DNA of 64,000 nucleotides from Candidatus Eisenbacteria bacterium (lineage in GTDB: Bacteria; Eisenbacteria; RBG-16-71-46), in the NCBI GenBank assembly GCA_020847735.1, contig JADLBL010000020.1:133632-197631 (forward strand), given 5' to 3'. Positions 36,047 through 46,317 of this stretch are shown piece after piece. Position numbers and translations under genes: made by a program. The notes below the pieces were generated by a model. The model made no database searches. It saw only the letters and a program-made list of their open reading frames with translations, and was not told where the DNA came from. Positions within the stretch are counted from its first letter, which is position 1. Each line of letters starts with the position of its first letter.

Positions 36047-37678
36047 ATGCGTCGCGCCGTTCTCGCACTCCTCGCCCTGCTCGCACTTCCCGGAACCGCG
36101 CGCGCGGCCATCGACGTGGCCGTGCTCGATTCGCTCCAGTACCGTGGCTTCCTTTATTTCTGGAACGAGGCCAACCCCGCGAACGGGCTGGTCAAGGATC
36201 GCAACACCCCGGGTTCGGTCAGCAGCATCGCGGCGACCGGCTTCGGCCTGAGCGCGCTGTGCATCGCGGTGGACCACGGCTGGATCACGCGCGAGGCCGC
36301 GCGCTCCCGGGTGCTGACGACGCTGCAGACCTTCTGGACCGGGCCGCAGGGTCCGGGCACCGACGGGACGATCGGGTACAAGGGCCTCTTCTATCACTGG
36401 CTCGACATGAGCACGGCCCGGCGGACGTGGAACTCGGAGCTCTCCACGATCGATACCGCGCTGTTGTTCGCCGGCATCCTCCACGCGCGCGAATATTTCT
36501 CCACCGTGGATCCCGCCGACGTCCAGATTCGCGCGCTCGCCGATTCGATCACCTGGCGTGCGGACTGGGACTGGGCGCGCAACAACGGCCCCGGGCTGAC
36601 CATGGGCTGGCAGCCGGCGAGCGGCTTTCTCGGCAACCGCTGGACGGGCTACAACGAGGCGATGATCCTCTACATCCTCGCGCTCGGCTCGCCCACGCAT
36701 CCCGTGCCGGCCTCGGACTGGAACTTCTGGTGCAGCTCCTACGGCTGGACCAACCCGGCGGGGGCGGACGTGGGCTACTACGTCACCTTCCCGCCGCTCT
36801 TCGGCCACCAGTACTCGCACTGCTGGATCGACTTCCGGCACATCCGCGACCCGTACATGACGTTTCGCGGCAGCACCTACTTCGAGAACTCGCGCAAGGC
36901 GACGCTCGGGCAGATCGCCTACGCGCGACTGCAGGACCGCCTGTGGCAGTTCACCGGAAATCCCGCGTACAACCTCGGCGAGAGCGACTCGCTGTGGGGC
37001 TTCACGGCCTGCGACGATCCGGTTTCGGGCTACGCCGCCCACGGCGCGCCGTCCGGGTTCGACAACGGCACGATCGCGCCGACCGCGGCCATCAGCTCGC
37101 TGCCGTTCGCGCCCGATTCGGTGTGGCGGTGCATTCTCAACATGTGGACGCACCGCAACTCGGTCTTCGAGGGCCGCGTGTATCCGTTCTACGGTCCGTA
37201 CGGTTTCGGGGACGCCTTCAATCCCGTCAAGTCCCAGTGGTTCACCACCGCGGTTCTCGGCATCGACCAGGGCCCGATCGTGATGATGATCGAGAACTGG
37301 CGGAACGACATGGTGTGGGCGCGCTTCATGGGCAACGCCGACATCCAGCGCGGCCTCACCGCGGCCGGCTTCGCGCTCCTGCCCACGGGCGTGGACGATC
37401 CCCCGCTCGCCGGTGGGGGAGAGGTCCGCTTCTCGTCTCATCCGAACCCGGCGCGCGGCGCCTCGCTGCTGCGCTTCCGCCTGCCCCGCGCGGCTCGCGT
37501 GCGCATGGACGTCTACGACGCGCTCGGGCGCCACGTGGAGACGCTGGCGGACGGCGAACGCGGGCCCGGCGAGCACGAACTGAGCCTCGACGGACGCACG
37601 CTTCCCGCCGGCGTCTACCTGTGCCGGCTCGCGGTGGACGGTCAGCCGTACCTGCGCAAGGTGACGCTGCTGCCATGA
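36047..37678 (+). CDS. Secreted Glycoamylase-family (PF10091, GH144-like) enzyme with FlgD-like tail
   Basis: This 543-residue protein has a signal peptide (about 1-21, ending ARA). The PF10091 domain spans about 25-440 and carries the same blocks as the protein at 16243: QYRGFLYFWNEANP, SSIAATGFGLSALCIAVDHG, GYKGLFYHWLD, STIDTALLFAGILHA, GYNEAMILYILALGSPTHP and FGHQYSHCWIDFRHIRDPYM. The last 85 residues form a FlgD-Ig/type IX-like sorting domain, so it is likely exported to the surface rather than lipidated. Chemistry by family: endo-beta-1,2-glucanase-like; a surface enzyme would make the oligosaccharides taken up by the TonB receptor. GGAG lies 8 bp before the ATG. Confidence 0.87.
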   Translation: MRRAVLALLALLALPGTARAAIDVAVLDSLQYRGFLYFWNEANPANGLVKDRNTPGSVSSIAATGFGLSALCIAVDHGWITREAARSRVLTTLQTFWTGPQGPGTDGTIGYKGLFYHWLDMSTARRTWNSELSTIDTALLFAGILHAREYFSTVDPADVQIRALADSITWRADWDWARNNGPGLTMGWQPASGFLGNRWTGYNEAMILYILALGSPTHPVPASDWNFWCSSYGWTNPAGADVGYYVTFPPLFGHQYSHCWIDFRHIRDPYMTFRGSTYFENSRKATLGQIAYARLQDRLWQFTGNPAYNLGESDSLWGFTACDDPVSGYAAHGAPSGFDNGTIAPTAAISSLPFAPDSVWRCILNMWTHRNSVFEGRVYPFYGPYGFGDAFNPVKSQWFTTAVLGIDQGPIVMMIENWRNDMVWARFMGNADIQRGLTAAGFALLPTGVDDPPLAGGGEVRFSSHPNPARGASLLRFRLPRAARVRMDVYDALGRHVETLADGERGPGEHELSLDGRTLPAGVYLCRLAVDGQPYLRKVTLLP

Positions 37679-37722
37679 GGCGCACCCTTCGCCCGTCGCA
37701 CGTCCGGTTCGTCCGGCGATGA
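37675..37722 (+). CDS. 15-residue mini-ORF bridging two genes
   Basis: ATGAGGCGCACC... runs 15 codons (MRRTLRPSHVRFVRR) from an ATG overlapping the PF10091 gene stop to a TGA overlapping the GH94 ATG; both junctions read ATGA. It has no ribosome site of its own and a very basic composition. It may act only to pass ribosomes to the GH94 gene, which has a poor Shine-Dalgarno. A functional peptide is not shown. Confidence 0.4.
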   Translation: MRRTLRPSHVRFVRR

Positions 37723-40700
37723 GCCTGGACATGGTGGGAGCACGCGAGGCCCCGGCCTCGGGGCCGCGCATTCGCACGCGCACGCCGGGAGGGCGCTTCC
37801 TCTCGAACGGCCGTTACACGGTGCTGCTCACGCGCGACGGCGGCGGCCGGTCGTCCGTCGCCGGCCTCGCGCTCACGCGCTGGAACGCCGACCGACTCGA
37901 GGACGCTTCGGGCCTCGTCTTCTGGGTGCGTGACCTCGCGGGCGGAGCGCCGTTCACGATCGGCGCCGGCGCGACGGCCGCGCCCGGGCACTACCACACG
38001 GCATGGCGCCCGGGCCGGTGCTCGATCGTGCGGGAGGAGGGAGGGATCTCGGCACGGCTCGACGTGTGCGTCGTCCCCGACGCCGACGCCGAACTGCGGC
38101 GGGTGATGCTGGTCAACCGGACGCAGCGCCACGTGACGCTCGAGCTGACCTCTTTCGCGGAGGTCGTGCTGCACGTTCCGGCCGCGGACGCGGCGCATCC
38201 CGCGTTCTCGAAGCTGTTCATCCAGACCGAGTACGACCCGGAAGCGAACGCGCTGCTCGCACGCCGCCGTCCGCGCGGCGCCGGTGAATCCTTCCCCTGG
38301 CTCGTGCACGCGCTGATCGAGCCGGGCCCGACCGGGTTCGAGACCGACCGTGCACGCTTCACCGGCCGCGTGGCCGCCGGCGCGCTGCCCGAAGTCCTCG
38401 CCACCGGCGCGCCGCTCTCGGGCACGACCGGCAGCGTGCTCGATCCTGTGCTCGCGCTGCGGCGCCGCGTCGAACTGGCGCCGGGCTCGCGCGCCGAGCT
38501 GACGTTCGTGCTCGGCGTCGCGGCGGACCGGAGCGGCGCGCTCGCGCTCGCCCGGCGCTGGCGGGAGGGGCGCCGGCCGGTCGGCACGTTCGCGCGCGCC
38601 GCTTCGTGCGCCCGCGAGGAACTTCGCGCGCTCGCGCTGCCGGCCCCCGCGGCCGAGTCGCTGCAGGCGCTGGCCGCGGCGGCGCTGTACGGTCACCCGG
38701 GCCTGCGCGGCGCCGGGGAGGAACTCGCCGGGCTCGCCGGTGGAGAGGACTTGAGGTCTCGTCTCGGCCTTCGCGCCGGACACCCGCTCGTGCTGGCGCG
38801 CGAGCAGGCCGGGCACGTCACGCCGCCCCTCGATGAGCTGGGCCGCGCGGCACGCTACTGGGCGGCGCTGGGGCTCGACCTCGAGGTCGCGCTCGCCCAC
38901 ACGGGTCGGCTCGCACACTCCGCGCCGGAGGGCGTGAAGCTGGTCGCGCTCGATGCGCTGGAAGCGGGGGAGCGCGCCTGGCTGACCGCGTCCGCGAGCG
39001 CGGTGCTCGACGCCGGGCCGGTCGCGGCCGGCGACGAAGTTCGATCCGCCGAGCGGATCGCACGCCGGATGGCCTCGCCCGCGCCGCCCCCGGCGGACGA
39101 CGGGCCGAAGCACGCGTCCGAGCCGCTGCGGGAGTGGAACGGATTCGGCGGTTTCAGCGCCGACGGCCGCGAGTACGTCGTGCGCATGCCGTACCAGCCC
39201 GGCCGCGGGCATCGCCGGCCGCCCCTGCCGTGGGTCAACGTGATCGCGAACGAGCGCTTCGGCTTTCTCGTCAGCGAGTCCGGATCGGCCAACACCTGGA
39301 GCGTCAACAGCCGCGAGCACCGGCTGACGCCCTGGAACAACGACCCGCTGCTCGACCCGCACGGCGAAGCGCTGTGGCTGCGCGACGAGGACTCGGGCGC
39401 CTTCTGGTCGCCGACGCCGGGGCCCTCGCCCGCTCCGGCCGACTACGAGGCGCGCCACGGCTTCGGCTACACGATCTTCCGCCTCGAGTGCTCGGGGCTC
39501 GCGCAGGAGGTGTGCACCTTCGCCGACTCGCACTCCAGCGTGCGGGCCACGCGACTGCGGGTCACGAACCGTTCGGGCCGGCCGCGCCGGCTTTCCGCGT
39601 ACGCCTACCAGCGGCTCGTGCTCGGCACGCTCGCCGGCGAAAGCGCGCGGTTCGTGACGACCGCTCACGACGAGGCCGAACGGATGCTGCTGGCGCGCAA
39701 TCCCGCGGCGGGCGAGTTCGCCGGGCGTCACGCGTTCGCCGCGTGCGTCGCTCCGGAGGGCGCCACACGCGAGACCACCTGCGACCGGGAGGCGTTCCTC
39801 GGCGATCGCGGGATCGCCGTGCCGGTGGCGGTCGCCTCGGGCGACGCGCTCGACGGACGCGCGGGCCGCACGGGCGAGCCGTGCTTCGCCGAACGCGTGA
39901 CCCGCACGGTGGCCCCCGGGGAGACGGTCGAGTGGTCGTTCCTGCTCGGCGACGCGGCCGACGCGGACGAAGCGCGGGCGATCGTGCGCCGCCTGCGCGG
40001 GCCGGACGCGGTCCGGCAGGCGCTCGAGGCAGCGCAGGCGTTCTGGAGGGAACTGGTCGCGGGGGTCCGCATCGAGACGCCCGCGCCGGAGCTGGATCTC
40101 ATGGTCAACGGCTGGCTGGCCTACCAGACGCTGTCGTGCCGGATCTGGGGACGCACGGCCTTCTACCAGTCGGGCGGCGCGTTCGGATTCCGCGACCAGC
40201 TGCAGGACGCCAGCTCGCTGGTGGCGCTGCGCCCCGACCTCGCCCGCGCGCAGATCGTGCTGCACGCGGCCCACCAATTCCTCGAGGGTGACGTCCTGCA
40301 CTGGTGGCACCCGCCGCTCTCGCGCGGCTTGCGCACCCGCTTCGCCGACGACCTGCTGTGGCTTCCGTATCTGACGGCGTTCTACGTGAAGACCACGGGC
40401 GACTGGAGCGTGCTCGACGAGCCCGCCCGCTGGCTGGTCGCGCCGCCGCTCGCCGAAGGCGAGGACGAGGTCTTCCTCGCGCCGCGCGACTCCGGCCGCA
40501 CCTCCGACGTGTACGAGCACTGCTGCCGCGCCGTGGACCGCTCGCTCGTGACGGGTTCGCACGGCCTGCCGCTGTTCGGTTCGGGTGACTGGAACGACGG
40601 CATGAACCGCGTCGGCCGCGAAGGCCGGGGGGAGAGCGTGTGGATGGGCTTCTTCCTGTACGCCATCCTCGGCGACTTCGCGCCGCTCGCCGAGCGGCGC

Positions 40701-41630
40701 GGCGACAGCGAACGGGCGGCGCGCTACGCGGCGTGCCGCGAGCGGCTGCGCGACGCGCTCGAGGCCGGGGGCTGGGACGGCGAGTGGTACCGGCGCGCCT
40801 ATTACGACGACGGGACGCCGCTCGGATCGAAGCAGGGGGACGAGTGCCGCATCGACGGCCTCGCGCAGGCCTGGGCGGTGATCTCCGGCGCAGCGCCGCT
40901 TGGGCGTGCGACGCAGGCGATGGCGGCGGCCGAACGCGAGCTGGTGGATCGCGAGGGCGGGCTCATCCGGCTGCTCACGCCGCCCTTCAAGGACACGCCG
41001 CACGATCCCGGCTACATCAAGGGCTACGTGGCCGGCGTGCGGGAGAACGGCGGGCAGTACACGCACGCGGCGCTCTGGTTCGTGAAGGCGCTGGCCGAGC
41101 TCGGTGCGCGCGACCGGACGGCGGAGCTGCTCGCGATGCTCAGCCCGGTGAGCCACGCTCGGACGCCCGAGGGCGTCGCCCGCTACCGCACGGAGCCCTA
41201 CGTGATCGTCGCCGACGTCTACGGCGAGCCACCCCACGTCGGTCGCGGCGGATGGACCTGGTACACGGGCTCGGCGGGCTGGATGCTGCGGGTCGCGCTC
41301 GAGTCGCTGCTGGGGCTGAAGCGCGAGGGCGCCATCCTGAGCCTTCGGCCGTGCGTTCCGGACGAATGGCCCGGCTTCCGGCTGAGCTGGCGCGTCCCGG
41401 GCAGCGGGGAGTCGTACGAGTTCGAGGTCCGGAACCCGTCCGGCTCGGCGGCCGAAGTCGTTTCGGCCAGCCTCGATGGAGCGCCGGTGGCCGTGCACTC
41501 CGGAGAGCTGCGGCTGCCACTCGCGGGTGACGGTAAGCAGCACTGGGTCGAAGTGGAGCTGGGAGCCCGCAGGCCGTCGGGGAGGTCGCCGGACGCCCAG
41601 CCCGGAGCTGCACCGTCCAGGCCGAACTGA
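37719..41630 (+). CDS. GH94 1,2-beta-oligoglucan phosphorylase-like protein
   Basis: This 1303-residue protein has no signal peptide or membrane span, so it is cytoplasmic. It resembles the C-terminal GT36/GH94 part of cyclic beta-1,2-glucan synthase (NdvB/Cgs): LSNGRYTVLLTRDGGG, LALTRWNADRLED, HPAFSKLFIQTEYDPEANAL and LLARRRPRGAGES near the start, and GFSADGREYVVRM opening the second half. The catalytic half has FRDQLQD, HWWHPP, FGSGDWNDGMN (D957-W-N-D960, which holds the presumed general acid) and SAGWMLRVALESLLGL. The GT84 transferase and membrane segments of the synthase are absent. Related stand-alone GH94 enzymes from Listeria and Lachnoclostridium phosphorolyse sophoro-oligosaccharides to glucose-1-phosphate. 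I infer the same role here, fed by the ABC importer. Confidence 0.88.
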   Translation: MSLDMVGAREAPASGPRIRTRTPGGRFLSNGRYTVLLTRDGGGRSSVAGLALTRWNADRLEDASGLVFWVRDLAGGAPFTIGAGATAAPGHYHTAWRPGRCSIVREEGGISARLDVCVVPDADAELRRVMLVNRTQRHVTLELTSFAEVVLHVPAADAAHPAFSKLFIQTEYDPEANALLARRRPRGAGESFPWLVHALIEPGPTGFETDRARFTGRVAAGALPEVLATGAPLSGTTGSVLDPVLALRRRVELAPGSRAELTFVLGVAADRSGALALARRWREGRRPVGTFARAASCAREELRALALPAPAAESLQALAAAALYGHPGLRGAGEELAGLAGGEDLRSRLGLRAGHPLVLAREQAGHVTPPLDELGRAARYWAALGLDLEVALAHTGRLAHSAPEGVKLVALDALEAGERAWLTASASAVLDAGPVAAGDEVRSAERIARRMASPAPPPADDGPKHASEPLREWNGFGGFSADGREYVVRMPYQPGRGHRRPPLPWVNVIANERFGFLVSESGSANTWSVNSREHRLTPWNNDPLLDPHGEALWLRDEDSGAFWSPTPGPSPAPADYEARHGFGYTIFRLECSGLAQEVCTFADSHSSVRATRLRVTNRSGRPRRLSAYAYQRLVLGTLAGESARFVTTAHDEAERMLLARNPAAGEFAGRHAFAACVAPEGATRETTCDREAFLGDRGIAVPVAVASGDALDGRAGRTGEPCFAERVTRTVAPGETVEWSFLLGDAADADEARAIVRRLRGPDAVRQALEAAQAFWRELVAGVRIETPAPELDLMVNGWLAYQTLSCRIWGRTAFYQSGGAFGFRDQLQDASSLVALRPDLARAQIVLHAAHQFLEGDVLHWWHPPLSRGLRTRFADDLLWLPYLTAFYVKTTGDWSVLDEPARWLVAPPLAEGEDEVFLAPRDSGRTSDVYEHCCRAVDRSLVTGSHGLPLFGSGDWNDGMNRVGREGRGESVWMGFFLYAILGDFAPLAERRGDSERAARYAACRERLRDALEAGGWDGEWYRRAYYDDGTPLGSKQGDECRIDGLAQAWAVISGAAPLGRATQAMAAAERELVDREGGLIRLLTPPFKDTPHDPGYIKGYVAGVRENGGQYTHAALWFVKALAELGARDRTAELLAMLSPVSHARTPEGVARYRTEPYVIVADVYGEPPHVGRGGWTWYTGSAGWMLRVALESLLGLKREGAILSLRPCVPDEWPGFRLSWRVPGSGESYEFEVRNPSGSAAEVVSASLDGAPVAVHSGELRLPLAGDGKQHWVEVELGARRPSGRSPDAQPGAAPSRPN

Positions 41631-41697
41631 CGCGGAAGGATGCCCCTGGAAAACTCTGTATGTAACAGTCATCAATGCATTTTCATTGGACTTTTCG

Positions 41698-41732
41698 TTG
41701 ACCGTGCCAAGCCTCCCATGTAATCGTTTTCA
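41698..41732 (+). promoter_or_regulatory. Promoter with LacI-type operator before the secreted protein
   Basis: TTGACC (41698-41703), 15-bp spacer, TGTAAT (41719-41724); the operator TGTAATCGTTTTCA spans 41719-41732 and is identical to the one before lacI-2. It lies in an unusually A+T-rich patch (41650-41735) for this genome. Confidence 0.75.
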
Positions 41733-41835
41733 CCGGCAGGGACTTGCGAACGAGGCCCCCGGCGTTCGCGTGCACCAGCGAAGCCAACACAGCAGGATCC
41801 GCAGCAGTTCACCCCCACCAGGAGGAGAGGTCCCC

Positions 41836-42669
41836 ATGAAGCGGATCGGTTACCACATCCTCGCAGCGCTGGCGCTGCTGGCGATCGCTTCGGTCGCCCA
41901 GGCGCAGACGCCGAATCCCAACGGCGTCAATTACACCCTCCGCATCTTCAACGACTGCCCCGCGTCCACGGTGACGACGGGCGGCAGCTACCCGTCGTCG
42001 TTCTACATCGACGATTCGGTGCTGCCGTGTTCCGGCTTCGCGAACCTGCACGTGTGGCGGTTCTCGGAAGACGGGGGCGCGACGCCGGCTGTCTTCCACA
42101 ACAACTCGAACTTCCACTTCTGCGCCGACCTGGTGATCACCGCGAACGACGCCAACGGCGGCGAGGCGGGCATCAACATCGCGCCCTGGTGGTTCATCGC
42201 CGACGGCCGTATCAACGTCCGTGTCCCGGACGGTGAGATCGCGGCGTTCGGCGGCCGGATGCCGTTCGTGACCTGGACCAACCCGGCGGACTCGCACAAC
42301 TACTGGGGCTCGGCGCTCCACTACGTCGCGGGCGAGACGATCCACCTCGAGATGAGCTACACGTCGGGCCCGACCGGTCCGTCGGCCTCGTACCCCGGGC
42401 GGGTGCAGTACTCGGTCACCTACCAGGGCAACACCTACACCACGCCGTGGCTGCTGCTCGACGAGGGCAACGTGAACGAGGATCCGCCGCACGGCCTGTG
42501 GGGCATCCTCGATCCGGCGAGCGCGGGCGGCTTCGTGCAGCCGCGTCTCGATCCGAACAACTTCAGCTCGTTCGTGCGCGCCACGTGGAGCAACGTCTGC
42601 TACGACAACCTCCAGGTCGTGCCGACGCAGAACACCTCGTGGGGTCGTGTGAAGAGCCTGTACAAGTAG
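41836..42669 (+). CDS. Secreted protein of unknown function under LacI control
   Basis: This 277-residue protein has a clear signal peptide (1-23, ending AQA) and GGAGGAGAGG ahead of the ATG. The mature part looks all-beta, rich in aromatics, Asn, Gly and Thr, with a few cysteines (in NDCPAS, VLPCSG, FHFCAD and SNVCYD) that could form disulfides. Recognisable stretches include NLHVWRFSEDGG and ALHYVAGETIHLEMSYTSG, which recall carbohydrate-binding or jelly-roll folds, but I recognise no family. It has its own promoter and operator in front and a strong terminator behind, so it is a separate, probably highly expressed transcript within the glucan regulon. It may bind glycan at the surface. Confidence 0.8.
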   Translation: MKRIGYHILAALALLAIASVAQAQTPNPNGVNYTLRIFNDCPASTVTTGGSYPSSFYIDDSVLPCSGFANLHVWRFSEDGGATPAVFHNNSNFHFCADLVITANDANGGEAGINIAPWWFIADGRINVRVPDGEIAAFGGRMPFVTWTNPADSHNYWGSALHYVAGETIHLEMSYTSGPTGPSASYPGRVQYSVTYQGNTYTTPWLLLDEGNVNEDPPHGLWGILDPASAGGFVQPRLDPNNFSSFVRATWSNVCYDNLQVVPTQNTSWGRVKSLYK

Positions 42670-42698
42670 TTCCTTCGCGCGCTCCGGCGCACGAAGCG

Positions 42699-42736
42699 GC
42701 CGCCCCCGCCCCACCGGCGGGGGCGGCTCGTTTTTT
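42699..42736 (+). terminator. Rho-independent terminator
   Basis: Perfect 12-bp stem GCCGCCCCCGCC with its complement, CCACC loop, then TCG and six T residues. The best intrinsic terminator in the window; it ends the carbohydrate locus. Confidence 0.9.
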
Positions 42737-42798
42737 GTCGCAGCCGCGTCCGGCCCGAAAGCATCTGCAAGGTGGAGTCGCGGCTCCTTCGGCCGCGC

Positions 42799-43377
42799 AT
42801 GACGGAATGGGGGACGGGCGTGACGAAGCACGAGGTGGCGACGCTGGCGGGTGGCTGTTTCTGGTGTCTCGAGGCCGTGTTCGAGCGGCTGAGGGGCGTC
42901 GAGTCGGTCGTCCCGGGCTACTCGGGTGGCCGCGAGGGACCCGTTCGCTACGAGGAAGTCTGCACCGGGGCGACCGGCCATGCCGAGGTCACACAGGTCA
43001 CCTTTGATCCGCAGGTGCTCGGTTATCGCGATCTGCTCGAGGTGTTCTTCGCCTTCCACGACCCGACGACCCTCAATCGCCAGGGCGCTGATGTCGGCAC
43101 CCAGTACCGCTCGGCGATCTTCTGGCACGACGATTCGCAGCGGGACATCGCCGAAGCGCTGGTCCGCGACCTGGCCGCCGACGGCGTCTTTCCCGCGCCC
43201 ATCGTGACCGAGGTGGTTCCGCTCACCAACTTCGTGCTCGCGGAGGAGTGGCACCGGGGCTACTTCCGCCGCAACCCCGAGCAGCCCTACTGCGCGGCCG
43301 TGATCGCGCCCAAGGTGGCGAAGCTGCGCCGGAAGCTGGCGGGCCGGCTCAAGCCCGAGGGCCAGCCGGCCGGCTGA
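42799..43377 (+). CDS. msrA: Peptide-methionine (S)-S-oxide reductase MsrA
   Basis: This 192-residue cytoplasmic repair enzyme reduces methionine-S-sulfoxide in proteins using thioredoxin. The catalytic motif GCFWC (about residues 19-23) is followed by LEAVFERLRGV and GYSGG, with the family pattern HAEVTQVTFDP, FFAFHDPTTLNRQGADVGTQYRS and EEWHRGYFRRNPEQPYC. The start is uncertain: ATG 42799 has a poor ribosome site, while a GTG at 42820 lies behind GGGGGACGGG and would remove seven residues. It follows the terminator of the glucan locus and appears independent. Confidence 0.93.
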   Translation: MTEWGTGVTKHEVATLAGGCFWCLEAVFERLRGVESVVPGYSGGREGPVRYEEVCTGATGHAEVTQVTFDPQVLGYRDLLEVFFAFHDPTTLNRQGADVGTQYRSAIFWHDDSQRDIAEALVRDLAADGVFPAPIVTEVVPLTNFVLAEEWHRGYFRRNPEQPYCAAVIAPKVAKLRRKLAGRLKPEGQPAG

Positions 43378-43398
43378 TCCCGCTTCGCCCCGGCACGA

Positions 43399-43848
43399 TC
43401 ATTTCCCCGGCGAGGGCCGCAGTTCCGCGCCCTGGGTCGCGACGACGTATTCGGGTGTCGGGCAGGCGTGGCCCTCGCCCTCTTCCTCGTGGGCGTGGGC
43501 CGCCGGCTTGAGCGCGGTCACGACGCCCTGCAGCACGACGAACTGCCCTGCGCAGTCGCGGGGCAGGAGCACCGATTCGTCGAGGCTCCTGGCGAGGAAG
43601 GTCCGGCCCTTGTCGTCACGGACCCGCACCCAGCAGCCGCGGCCCTGGCAGACTTCGGCCACCGTGCCCTCGATGCGGACGGTTCGCCCGGCGAACTTGT
43701 GCGGAGCGCTCGCGAGCTTCGCGACCGGGGTGCGCTTCTTCGCGGTGACGCTCGCGCCGAAACGGGCGGGTTCGGCGCCGGCGAACGCGGCGAGGGCGAA
43801 GGCCATGGTCAGCGCCGTGGCGAGGAGTGTCGTGACGATGCGCTTCAT
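43399..43848 (-). CDS. DUF4920-like secreted protein
   Basis: This 149-residue protein has a signal peptide (about 1-24, ending AFAGA). The mature part is a small OB-fold-like domain with VTAKKRTPVAKLASAP, FAGRTVRIEGTVAEVCQGRGCWV (two Cys, likely a disulfide or metal site) and QFVVLQGVVTAL. This matches what I know of DUF4920 proteins, which are of unknown function. A His/Glu-rich stretch (HAHEEEGEGHA) near the C-terminus could bind metal. The ATG has GAGGT upstream. Confidence 0.75.
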   Translation of the reverse strand: MKRIVTTLLATALTMAFALAAFAGAEPARFGASVTAKKRTPVAKLASAPHKFAGRTVRIEGTVAEVCQGRGCWVRVRDDKGRTFLARSLDESVLLPRDCAGQFVVLQGVVTALKPAAHAHEEEGEGHACPTPEYVVATQGAELRPSPGK

Positions 43849-43981
43849 GTGCGGACCTCGGGTGGCGGAAGATCGGTCGTACCGGCGGAACCTCGCGCGT
43901 GAGGATAGCCGGTGGGCCTCGCCGGCCCAAACGCGGCGGCCCGCGGCTGCTTCGCCGCGGGCCGTCGCATGCGTGGGCTGC

Positions 43982-46226
<2,245 letters not shown>

Positions 46227-46317
46227 AGCGCGCACGGCCCGGCTCCATGGCCGCCGCGCCCGATGCGCCGCGCGCGGGCGACGCGCCCGGGAAGCACGAC
46301 CTCCGCGTGCGGGGGCC

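Noticed and set aside
37719-41630. Full cyclic beta-1,2-glucan synthase
   Set aside because: No GT84 domain and no membrane helices; only the GH94-type part is present.
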